The translations under genes were made by a program, and so were the position numbers. From Oceanobacillus luteolus (GTDB lineage: Bacteria > Bacillota > Bacilli > Bacillales > Amphibacillaceae), in NCBI RefSeq assembly GCF_023715655.1, contig NZ_JAMBON010000027.1:1-49309 (forward strand): a stretch of 49,309 nucleotides of DNA, read 5' to 3'. The notes under the pieces are model-generated. The model searched no databases, had not been told where the DNA came from, and saw only the letters and a list, made by a program, of their open reading frames with translations. Below, piece after piece: positions 9,461-16,942 of the stretch. Numbering within the stretch: the stretch's first letter is position 1; each line of letters starts with the position of its first letter.

Positions 9461-9550
9461 GTTATTACACCTCTTTAGTAAAGTTGCGCTACTTTTTGTC
9501 ATTATGTATGTAATAGAAAGGAGATAAAATCTGAAGCGCTAATTGAAGGG

Positions 9551-9613
9551 GAAAAGAAAAAAACAAGGAGGGACGATTCAGAGCAAGCTTGCATGCCAGA
9601 CTCTGAATGTCCC
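9551..9613 (-). terminator. Terminator after the NEAT genes
   Basis: On the minus strand GGGACATTCAGAG pairs with CTCTGAATCGTCCC (one bulge), and a TTTTTTTCTTTT run follows. Between it and the NEAT stop codon lie two further hairpins: GGCAG/CTGCC with an inner GGGA/TCCC (9625-9649), and CAGGAC/GTCCTG (9661-9678). The 3' untranslated region of the NEAT message is therefore unusually structured. Confidence 0.65.
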
Positions 9614-9681
9614 GTCTTGCTGGAGGCAGTCTGGGATTTTCCCTCTGCCCACTACATGATCAGGACTAGATTGTCCTGTTT

Positions 9682-11517
9682 CTATGCAAAGTGTCTTTTT
9701 GCTTTAATTGCTAGTGGAATTGCGGATGCAATTAGCAGCAGCACGTAAAGCATGATGTTTGTATTTTCGCCTGTTTTAGGGTTTAGACCTGCTGTGTTTT
9801 TGGTTTGATCTTTACCTATATCAGAAGTACCGTTTGCTGAATCGCCAAAGTCTGGTTTAGGTGGCGTATTCTCATCTAAATCATTATTACCACCACTAGA
9901 TAAAGGTACAGTAGAAATCTTCGTTTCAAAATCAACTTCATTTACTGATTTAAACTCTTGAACAGTGCTTTCATCAAAAACTAAACGGGCCTCAAATTCT
10001 TTGTTATCATACCCAGGTAAAAACGGTACAGTAATTACCATATCGAATAGAATCGTATCATATAGCTTATAGTTACTAGGTAATTTCAATTCGTAAATTG
10101 CAGATCCATCTTCGTTTTCTTTAATTTTCTTCATCTCTAATCTCAAATCACCGAATTTTGCAATGAGAGAATTGATAAACTCTGGATTAGTTGAAGTAAT
10201 TTGAAGATACTTTTCACCATTTTTTTCAATAATTACTGCTGGGTTTTTAAAGAATCCGTCAGCAGCTGAACGCTTATTTTCTTTTTCATGGTAGAAGGTG
10301 AAGTTTACTGTAGTAACTTTGTCCGCTTCTGTTGGTATTTCAATTTTATCTGATTTATTTGTATCCCGGTCGGTTTTATCGTTATTTGCAGTTTTTTCCT
10401 CTTTATCAACTTCTTCTTTAACTTCAAAACCTGGTTTATCAGATTGGTCTGCTTGTTGTAGACTTTCTTCATTCAAAACAATTCGGAAATTAGCACTACT
10501 ATTCATGACCATTCCTAGATAATGTGCCTCATATTCAACGAAACCATTAAGCAAAGTTGATAAATCATCAATAGCAAAAGTATAGTAATGTGTATCGCCA
10601 TCAATTTTACTTTCAATTGGTTCTAGGCCATTAACTTTCATAGAAGTAACAAGACCGTTATCACGTACATAACTTGTAAATGTTACTTCAGCTTTTCCAT
10701 CATTTATTGAAAGGAATATGGATTCACCTAAATAGGAAGCCATTGCAGATGGTCGTTCTTGCTCACTATGAAGATAGCTCGCACCAATTGTGTAATAACC
10801 ATCATTCAATCTGAGCTTTTGATCAGATTCCACTTTATCTTCAGTACCATTTTCGTCTGTTCCTGGATCTGAGCTTTCTTCATCTGTGCCTGAGTTCGAT
10901 GTCTCTTCTTCTGTTCCATTCTCGTCTATTCCTGAGTCCGATTTCTCTTCATCTATTCCATTCTCATCTGTGCCTGGTTCTGTTGTCTGTTCATCTCCAC
11001 CATTCTCATTTGTTCCTGGTTCTGTTGTCTCTCCATCTCCACCATTCTCATCTGTGCCTGATCCTGGTTGTTCTCCATTTATTGCTTCTTTGAAGTTTTC
11101 TACCCCTTCCTTATCAAGAGTCATTGTCCCTGAATAAGGCACTGGGCTATAGCGTAAAGTACTTGTAAACTCAAATGACCCATCTAAGTTATCATCAACT
11201 CTAACTTTATAAGTTCTAAGATCATTTTCGTTGTCCTCATTTAGGATTTCAACAACAACTCCATTTAAAGTATCAACAGATACCAGATGATCAATCCCGG
11301 AGTGTGAAAATTCAAGATAGATTTCCCCATTTTCAACCGTTAAGATAGCTGGTTTAGAGAAGAAACTTACAAAACTACCAAATCCATCTAGATCAAAACT
11401 ATCAATTTTTACCTCAAACCCTTTAGAGTTATCATTCTCTTCCTCCGCAAACACCGCACTTCCAAACATCGGTAATGCCAATAATACGGCCAATAAACTA
11501 ATAAACCATTTTTTCAT
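9682..11517 (-). CDS. Wall-anchored protein with three NEAT-like domains
   Basis: Surface heme-binding or heme-relay protein, 611 residues. In order: signal peptide (1-25), a NEAT-like domain (about 34-145), an acidic low-complexity linker of GTDENG-type repeats (150-230), a second NEAT-like domain (238-352), a charged linker, and a third NEAT domain (402-522). An NPKTG sorting signal (579-583), a hydrophobic stretch and a basic tail close the protein. Domain 3 is the clearest, with SAADGFFKNPAV and GYDNKEFEARLVF. Domains 1 and 2 are more divergent. GGGAGAG precedes the ATG at 11517; the longer frame would bury the signal peptide. It follows isdC by 25 bases, so the two are probably co-transcribed. 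Confidence 0.85.
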   Translation of the reverse strand: MKKWFISLLAVLLALPMFGSAVFAEEENDNSKGFEVKIDSFDLDGFGSFVSFFSKPAILTVENGEIYLEFSHSGIDHLVSVDTLNGVVVEILNEDNENDLRTYKVRVDDNLDGSFEFTSTLRYSPVPYSGTMTLDKEGVENFKEAINGEQPGSGTDENGGDGETTEPGTNENGGDEQTTEPGTDENGIDEEKSDSGIDENGTEEETSNSGTDEESSDPGTDENGTEDKVESDQKLRLNDGYYTIGASYLHSEQERPSAMASYLGESIFLSINDGKAEVTFTSYVRDNGLVTSMKVNGLEPIESKIDGDTHYYTFAIDDLSTLLNGFVEYEAHYLGMVMNSSANFRIVLNEESLQQADQSDKPGFEVKEEVDKEEKTANNDKTDRDTNKSDKIEIPTEADKVTTVNFTFYHEKENKRSAADGFFKNPAVIIEKNGEKYLQITSTNPEFINSLIAKFGDLRLEMKKIKENEDGSAIYELKLPSNYKLYDTILFDMVITVPFLPGYDNKEFEARLVFDESTVQEFKSVNEVDFETKISTVPLSSGGNNDLDENTPPKPDFGDSANGTSDIGKDQTKNTAGLNPKTGENTNIMLYVLLLIASAIPLAIKAKRHFA

Positions 11518-11542
11518 CTTTGTCTCTCCCTCGTTCCTTCTA

Positions 11543-12154
11543 TTAGTCACGTGCAGGTCGTAATTTACGGATTGCTACTAATCCAATGATAGATGCAACT
11601 AATAAAGCAGCATAAAGTGCGATGGATGAGTTTTCTCCAGTTTTAGGATTTTCCACTACTTCCCCTTCACCACTTGCAACAGCTTCTCCTGATGTATTAG
11701 CTTCCGTACTAGTGTTGCTACCTGCTTCAGGCAAGCCCGATGTATTAATAACCATACGTGCAGTGTGCGTCTGATCATATAAATCAGGAACTATAATATG
11801 CATACCCATATTAATGGGTTGAGAAAGATCACCGTCCACACGGAATTTTACCGTTCTTGTTTCATTTGCCTCGTTTTCACTAACTACTGTAACTGGTCCG
11901 GATGGTGCATTTAATGACTGGATATAATTGCTCCCAGTTACCGTAAGCGTAATAGTTTGCACACCGTTCTCCACAGTTAGTGTCGCAGGACTTTGAAAAT
12001 ATCCATCAGCAATCGATGTATTGTCACTGCTTTTTTCTTTCATTTCATAATGCACTTGATATGTACCATCTGCGATTTGCGCAGAAACTGGTGCCGCGAT
12101 AATAATTAAAATAAGTGCAGCTAGCACCATAACAAGTGGAAATCTAAACTTCAT
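11543..12154 (-). CDS. isdC: NEAT-domain heme-binding wall protein (IsdC-like)
   Basis: This 203-residue protein has a signal peptide ending near 25, one NEAT domain (about 27-137) and a C-terminal NPKTG sorting signal (169-173) before a membrane segment and basic tail. The architecture matches IsdC, the sortase-B substrate that relays heme through the wall. S47 (TSIADGYF) and Y126 occupy the expected heme-pocket positions. The family YxxxY pair reads Y126-D-Q-T-H130 here, with histidine in place of the second tyrosine. AAGGAGG is eight bases upstream of the ATG. It is the first gene of the locus, behind a candidate Fur site. Confidence 0.88.
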   Translation of the reverse strand: MKFRFPLVMVLAALILIIIAAPVSAQIADGTYQVHYEMKEKSSDNTSIADGYFQSPATLTVENGVQTITLTVTGSNYIQSLNAPSGPVTVVSENEANETRTVKFRVDGDLSQPINMGMHIIVPDLYDQTHTARMVINTSGLPEAGSNTSTEANTSGEAVASGEGEVVENPKTGENSSIALYAALLVASIIGLVAIRKLRPARD

Positions 12155-12252
12155 GCTTTTTCCTCCTTATTATTCTCAATTATAAATAGTAGTTAGTAGT
12201 TTAGGAGATTCCACACAAAGAAAACCTAGCGGAATAACTAGTCTAAACGCTA

Positions 12253-12269
12253 TTTATAATTATTATAGT
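12253..12269 (-). promoter_or_regulatory. Candidate Fur box upstream of isdC
   Basis: TATAAT-T-ATTATA (12255-12267) is a perfect 6-1-6 palindrome. It matches 11 of the 14 arm positions of the Fur 7-1-7 consensus in one register. A weaker Fur-like stretch overlaps the isdC ribosome site. AT richness makes chance matches likely, so this relies on the iron-uptake context. The rest of the 12155-12408 gap is AT-rich and holds no gene that I can see. Confidence 0.45.
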
Positions 12270-12408
12270 TTTATATCATATATAATGTATCAATAGTCGA
12301 TAACTATATCAATAGATAAGCTGTGAACGAAATATGACTAAATTTCGAAACTTGAATGTTCGTAATAGATTAAAGTGGAATTTTTTCTCAGAATCTGAAC
12401 GTGTAAGA

Positions 12409-12443
12409 TAAAAAAAAGCACCGCCTCAATCAAGAGGTGGTGC
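12409..12443 (-). terminator. Terminator after the CDF transporter gene
   Basis: GCACCACCTC pairs with GAGGCGGTGC on the minus strand (one G-T pair) around a six-base loop, and is followed by a run of T. It lies just past the CDF stop codon. Confidence 0.88.
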
Positions 12444-12450
12444 ATCAAAA

Positions 12451-13398
12451 CTACTTCCAATTTATCGTATTGTCATCTTCAATAATTCCTAATACTACAT
12501 CGGCAATTTCTGGACGATGAAGCAATGTATTTTTTATACGGAGTTTGATATCATCTGCTTCGTTTAAACTGAGGCCTTTTCGTAATTCAATCGTACCTTC
12601 CACATGATATAGACGACCCTCCTGCATAATTCGCAATCGTTGGATATCAACTACATCCTCATCATCCAATAGAACCTTTGTTATTTTTTCTTCGACATCT
12701 GCCGGGGCCGCAACACCGATTAAACCAACCATGTTATCAAAACCGACTCGATATGCAACATAAAGCATTAAAAGTCCAATGATAATGGATGCGATACCAT
12801 CTGCTTTCAGGACATTGAAAAATTGAGCGAGAACAATTCCGACAATTGCGAGGACCGCACTGAATGTTGCCACCAAATCCTCGTAAAAAACAAGACGGGT
12901 TGCCGGTGCTGCTTTTCTCACTTGTTTGAATGCAGTCGTAAAGAGTCCACCTTGCTCAGTGGCTCCGGTTTCACTTTTAATTTCCTTCATAGCTTTTATT
13001 AATATAAAGCCATCAACGAAAAATGCAATTAATAAAATAATGAGATTAAGGAAAAAGTTCGTTGCTTCCGTTGGGTGTTGAAGCAAATGCCAGCCTTCCT
13101 TGATGGTTTCATAAGCCATAATGGTAACAACCACAACCGCAATCATACAAAAGATATTAATTACACGACCAAATCCCGTAGGAAATCGTTTGGATGGTGG
13201 TAATTCAGCTAATACACTTCCAAAAAATACAAACCCTTGGTTAATTGAATCTGCCAAGGAATGCATAGCTGATGCAAACATCGTCCCACTTCCACTGATT
13301 GAAGCAGCCACTGCTTTAATACCCGCAAGGAATATATTACCTAATGCGGCCACGCCAGATGACGTGTTCCCCTTTTTAATTTTCTCAATCAAACTCAT
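12451..13398 (-). CDS. Cation diffusion facilitator family metal transporter
   Basis: A 315-residue membrane protein of the CDF family, which exports divalent metals such as Zn, Mn or Fe in exchange for protons. About six membrane helices are followed by a cytoplasmic C-terminal domain from about 225. Helix 2 carries H46-S-L-A-D50; helix 5 carries E173-D174 in FYEDLVATFSA, where many members have HxxxD. This points to the branch related to human SLC30A9 and to an unknown metal preference. GGAGG seven bases before the ATG supports the start. It lies 65 bases downstream of ku with a hairpin between, and may be partly co-transcribed. Confidence 0.85.
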   Translation of the reverse strand: MSLIEKIKKGNTSSGVAALGNIFLAGIKAVAASISGSGTMFASAMHSLADSINQGFVFFGSVLAELPPSKRFPTGFGRVINIFCMIAVVVVTIMAYETIKEGWHLLQHPTEATNFFLNLIILLIAFFVDGFILIKAMKEIKSETGATEQGGLFTTAFKQVRKAAPATRLVFYEDLVATFSAVLAIVGIVLAQFFNVLKADGIASIIIGLLMLYVAYRVGFDNMVGLIGVAAPADVEEKITKVLLDDEDVVDIQRLRIMQEGRLYHVEGTIELRKGLSLNEADDIKLRIKNTLLHRPEIADVVLGIIEDDNTINWK

Positions 13399-13426
13399 CC
13401 TCTTGCCTCCAGTCTGTAATTATAGA

Positions 13427-13457
13427 TCACAGGTCAGAGACTCTGTCCAACCTGTGA
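13427..13457. other. Hairpin between ku and the CDF gene
   Basis: TCACAGGT and ACCTGTGA are an exact 8-base inverted repeat, with CAGAG/CTCTG inside. No T run follows on either strand, so it is not a standard terminator. It could stabilise or process the ku message, or act as a protein site in front of the CDF gene. Confidence 0.5.
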
Positions 13458-13463
13458 CCCAGC

Positions 13464-14297
13464 TTATGTTGCGACTTTTTTCTTTGTCGTCCTTCGTTTC
13501 GCCTGTTTTGGCTTTGGTTTGTCCTTCTTTGCCCGCTCCAATGATGCTTGCAGGGCATCCATCAAGTTCGTCACATTATCCGGCGCAGGTTTGTCCTTCG
13601 CTGTAGTAGTTTGAGCATTGTTTTTCTTTTCTTCAATGAGCTCCAACAATGCCGTCCGATAATCATCCTGATATTTCTCTGGCTCAAAACTTGCCGTCAG
13701 CTGATTAATCAACATTTTAGCAACATCCAATTCTTTCTTTGCCACTTCCACTTGTTCCGGGACGTTTGGAACATCCGCAACATTCCTCACTTCATCCGGA
13801 TAATGAATCGTTTCTACAACGAGTGTATTTTTATATACCCGAATTACAGCAAGTTGCTCCTTTTGCCGGATAATAATTTTTGCAACACCGATTTTACCCG
13901 TATCTTCCAGTGCTTGACGTAGTAAACCATAAGCTTTACCGCCGCCTTCGTTTGGAGATAAATAATAACTTTTTTCAAAGTAAATGGGGTCGATGTCTTC
14001 CAGTTTGACAAAGTCAAGGATTTCAACGGCTTTATCCTCCTGCTCTTTACGCAGGTTTTCCAACTCTTCCTCATCCAACACAACGAATTTATTCTTCGCA
14101 TATTCGTACGCTTTTACAATATCTTCATTCTTAATCTCAACCTCACATACTGGACAAACTTTCTCGTATTTGACAGGAGACTGACACTCCTTGTGCAGTT
14201 GCCTGAGTTTCACATCTTTGTTTTCTGTTGCTGCATGCATTTTCACAGGGATACTTACTAGTCCAAAGCTGATTGTGCCTTTCCACATCGTGTGCAC
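13464..14297 (-). CDS. ku: Ku DNA end-binding protein
   Basis: Homodimeric Ku ring protein that binds double-strand breaks and recruits LigD for non-homologous end joining. The 277-residue product begins MHTMWKGTISFGLVSIPVKM, the standard bacterial Ku start, and ends in a Lys/Arg-rich tail (KPKPKQAKRRTTKKK) typical of Bacillus-type Ku. AAGGAGGG lies six bases before the GTG at 14297, which is preferred to the ATG three codons later. Upstream sits TGAATA-N18-CAAACTA, close to the forespore sigma-G consensus. LigD is 2.6 kb away on the other strand rather than adjacent. Confidence 0.95.
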   Translation of the reverse strand: MHTMWKGTISFGLVSIPVKMHAATENKDVKLRQLHKECQSPVKYEKVCPVCEVEIKNEDIVKAYEYAKNKFVVLDEEELENLRKEQEDKAVEILDFVKLEDIDPIYFEKSYYLSPNEGGGKAYGLLRQALEDTGKIGVAKIIIRQKEQLAVIRVYKNTLVVETIHYPDEVRNVADVPNVPEQVEVAKKELDVAKMLINQLTASFEPEKYQDDYRTALLELIEEKKNNAQTTTAKDKPAPDNVTNLMDALQASLERAKKDKPKPKQAKRRTTKKKVAT

Positions 14298-14317
14298 GAT
14301 AATCCCTCCTTTTACAG

Positions 14318-14348
14318 TAGTTTGCTGTGACAAGAACTATTTTATTCA
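14318..14348 (-). promoter_or_regulatory. Sigma-G-like promoter of ku
   Basis: On the minus strand, TGAATA (-35, 14343-14348), an 18-base spacer and CAAACTA (-10, 14318-14324) differ from the sigma-G pattern TGAATA-N18-CATACTA by one base. The predicted start is about 15 bases before the GTG. Forespore expression of ku is established in Bacillus subtilis, which supports the reading. Confidence 0.65.
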
Positions 14349-14461
14349 AGTACACTTTGGAAAATAAAAAAGCCGAAAGTAAACTTCTTTTTAAGTACTG
14401 GATACCATACTTTATCTAATATCAGAAAACTATTTATTCATTTAATATAAAGAATAGATAG

Positions 14462-14490
14462 TTGACTTAGGTTAAGGTTCTTTCTATAAT
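14462..14490 (+). promoter_or_regulatory. Sigma-A promoter of the MFS/cyclodeaminase operon
   Basis: TTGACT, a 17-base spacer and TATAAT make a near-perfect vegetative promoter, with transcription expected to start near 14497. It drives the two plus-strand genes that separate ku from ligD. The rest of the ku-MFS gap shows only AT-rich sequence. Confidence 0.85.
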
Positions 14491-14546
14491 CGATATAAAT
14501 TTTAAGGGCTTACATTTTTTCATTACAACTTCAGAGGGGTGATTAA

Positions 14547-15854
14547 ATGAATGACAAAAAGTTAAGAAGAGTGCTTGTCGCCAGTTTAGTCGGTAGTACA
14601 ATTGAATGGTTTGATTACTTTCTATATGGTACTGTTGCGGCCCTCGTCTTCAACCAATTATTTTTTGTAACAGAAGATCCGGCATTTGGAACACTCTATG
14701 CTTTTGCTGCCTTTGCCCTTGCATTTTTGATCCGTCCATTCGGAGGAATCATATTTAGTCATATTGGAGACCGAATCGGAAGAAAAAGAACATTAGTACT
14801 TACACTTAGCTTAATGGGGCTTGCGACTTTTCTGATGGGGGTCCTCCCTACCTATCAGGCAATTGGGATTTGGGCGCCAGTGTTACTCATCCTGTTACGC
14901 CTGATACAAGGTCTCGGTCTTGGAGGTGAATGGGGTGGTGCTTTGCTCCTAGCTGTAGAATATGCACCAAAAGAAAAACGCGGACTATTCGGAAGTATCC
15001 CCCAGATGGGCGTGACTTTGGGGATGCTGATGGGCACCCTTGCTCTGTCAGTAATGACACTTCTCCCTGATGACGCTTTTCTGTCATGGGGATGGCGGGT
15101 TCCTTTTATTCTTAGTGCTTTGCTTGTAGTATTTGGCCTTTGGATTCGTAAAGGCATTGATGAAACGCCGTCATTCAAGAAAATTAAAGAAAAAGGAGAA
15201 GTTCCGAAGTTACCAATTGCGGATACATTTCGATATCATTGGAGAGAAGTTCTAATTGCCATTGGAGCAAAAGTTGTTGAAACAGCACCTTTTTATATTT
15301 TCGGTACATTCATCGTTTCCTATGCGACCCAAAATTTAAATTTCTCAGAAAGAAATGCCCTTCTTGCCGTTACAATTGCTACCATTGTTACAACGATTAT
15401 GATGCCGATTATGGGAGCGTTTTCGGATAAAATCGGAAGAAAGCCATTGTATGTGACAGGAACGATTTTCATGGCTGTGTACGCATTCCCGTATTTCTGG
15501 CTTCTCCATCAAGGGTCTGTTGCTTTGTTATTCATTGCAACGGTAATTGGATTAGGTGTAATCTGGGCTCCTATTACTGCCGTACTTGGAACAATGTTCT
15601 CTGAAATTTTCAGCGCTAAAGTGCGGTATACTGGGATTTCATTAGGCTACCAGATTGGAGCTGCATTGGCTGGTGGTACAGCTCCACTTGTTGCCACAGC
15701 ACTGCTTATCCGTTTCAACAATTCTTATGTACCTGTTGCTCTCTATATTATTTTCACTGCCATCATCTCTTTAATTGCCGTAATCGCTGTAAAGGATAAA
15801 GTAGCGAAAGAACTGGATGCAGATGATCCTCTCGTCCAAACAAAGCGAGCATAA
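14547..15854 (+). CDS. MFS transporter, metabolite:H+ symporter (MHS) family
   Basis: A 435-residue, 12-helix proton symporter. The start VASLVGSTIEWFDYFLYGT is characteristic of the MHS/ProP/ShiA branch, whose members carry proline, betaine, shikimate, citrate or alpha-ketoglutarate. The loop after helix 2 has GDRIGRKRT, repeated after helix 8 as SDKIGRKP, the two MFS signatures. AGAGGGGTG precedes the ATG. It is 21 bases upstream of an ornithine cyclodeaminase-family gene under one promoter, which suggests an amino-acid or amino-acid-like substrate. The exact substrate cannot be told from the sequence. Confidence 0.9.
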   Translation: MNDKKLRRVLVASLVGSTIEWFDYFLYGTVAALVFNQLFFVTEDPAFGTLYAFAAFALAFLIRPFGGIIFSHIGDRIGRKRTLVLTLSLMGLATFLMGVLPTYQAIGIWAPVLLILLRLIQGLGLGGEWGGALLLAVEYAPKEKRGLFGSIPQMGVTLGMLMGTLALSVMTLLPDDAFLSWGWRVPFILSALLVVFGLWIRKGIDETPSFKKIKEKGEVPKLPIADTFRYHWREVLIAIGAKVVETAPFYIFGTFIVSYATQNLNFSERNALLAVTIATIVTTIMMPIMGAFSDKIGRKPLYVTGTIFMAVYAFPYFWLLHQGSVALLFIATVIGLGVIWAPITAVLGTMFSEIFSAKVRYTGISLGYQIGAALAGGTAPLVATALLIRFNNSYVPVALYIIFTAIISLIAVIAVKDKVAKELDADDPLVQTKRA

Positions 15855-15875
15855 CAACATTTCAAGGGGGATTAC

Positions 15876-16859
15876 ATGCTTATATTAACCGAAAAAGACA
15901 TTAAAAATCATTATACTATGAAGGATGCCATTGAGGATATTTCACTAGGTCTTACAGCTAAAAAGGTCGGAAATATCTCAAATCCACATCGCACCGTACT
16001 TTCTTTCCCCGACGTGGAAGGATCAGCGTTATACATGCCAAGTGCTGATGTCGAAAATGAAATTGCTGCTGTCAAAGTAGTATCGATATTTCCGCAAAAC
16101 CCAAGTATCGGTAAAGCGACTACACAAGGAGTACTAATGTTAACCGATGGTAAAACAGGTGAGCATATTTGCATGATGGATGCATCCTACTTAACGAGAC
16201 TTCGAACTGGAGCTTTAAGTGCAATTGCTACCAAACGTTTTGCAAGAGTAAATTCTAAAGTACTTGGAGTCATCGGTACTGGAGGAATGGCCTTTGAGCA
16301 AGTACTTGGGGTCACCGCTGTCAGAGATATTGAACAAATTAAATTATATAATCGGACAAGAGAAAAAGCTGAATATTTTCGCGAGAAGCTCATTGATTTT
16401 GGTATTCAAGCTGAGATAGAAGTCGTTAACAGCAGTAATGAAGCAGTAGAACAAGCCGATATCATTAATTGTGCCACACGTTCGTTGGACCCGGTATTTG
16501 ACGGCAATTTATTAAAGCCCGGAACACATATCAACGGTGTCGGTTCCTTCTTGCCGACGATGCGGGAAGTCGATCAAACAACCATTGACCGGGCAAGTAA
16601 AATCATTGTCGATGACCTGGAAGGTGTCAAAGAAGAAGCGGGTGAACTTATCCATGCAGATATACATTCCAAGTGGAAGTTTACAGATGTACATGGTGAA
16701 TTAAGTGATTTTGCAGGAGGAAATCATCTACTCCGTAACACCGACGAAGAAATTTCGTTTTTCAAGTCGGTTGGAGCAGCATACTTCGATCTTGTTGCCG
16801 CTGCCGGCGTTTATCGTAAATTAAAAGTAAAAGATATTGGAGTTCAAATTGAATTATAA
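15876..16859 (+). CDS. Ornithine cyclodeaminase / mu-crystallin family enzyme
   Basis: An NAD(P)-dependent enzyme of 327 residues. Family members convert ornithine to proline, or act as alanine dehydrogenase, ketimine reductase or opine-type enzymes. The substrate-side motif LTRLRTGALSAIA (about 106-118) and K67 are present, and the Rossmann signature GVIGTGGMAFEQV starts near 131. GGGGG lies close before the ATG. It is co-transcribed with the MHS carrier, so the pair could import and deaminate one compound. A strong terminator follows. The precise reaction is undetermined. Confidence 0.85.
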   Translation: MLILTEKDIKNHYTMKDAIEDISLGLTAKKVGNISNPHRTVLSFPDVEGSALYMPSADVENEIAAVKVVSIFPQNPSIGKATTQGVLMLTDGKTGEHICMMDASYLTRLRTGALSAIATKRFARVNSKVLGVIGTGGMAFEQVLGVTAVRDIEQIKLYNRTREKAEYFREKLIDFGIQAEIEVVNSSNEAVEQADIINCATRSLDPVFDGNLLKPGTHINGVGSFLPTMREVDQTTIDRASKIIVDDLEGVKEEAGELIHADIHSKWKFTDVHGELSDFAGGNHLLRNTDEEISFFKSVGAAYFDLVAAAGVYRKLKVKDIGVQIEL

Positions 16860-16861
16860 GG

Positions 16862-16897
16862 AAAGATAGACCATGGAAGCATGGTCTATCTTTTTTT
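16862..16897 (+). terminator. Terminator after the cyclodeaminase gene
   Basis: AAAGATAGACCATG pairs exactly with CATGGTCTATCTTT around GAAG, followed by a run of T. It ends the two-gene operon just before ligD. Confidence 0.92.
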
Positions 16898-16942
16898 GGT
16901 AAAAGTAAAACTATTAATGAAGTTTATGTGGGGTGTTCAGCA

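Noticed and set aside
9585..9597. AAGCTTGCATGCC equals part of a common cloning-vector polylinker (HindIII-SphI)
   Set aside because: It sits in the loop of a natural terminator, and no further vector sequence adjoins it. Chance identity is the simpler view.
10886..11137. Plus-strand frames opposite the NEAT linker
   Set aside because: They are antisense reflections of the acidic repeat and have Ser/Pro/Phe-repetitive products with no start signals.
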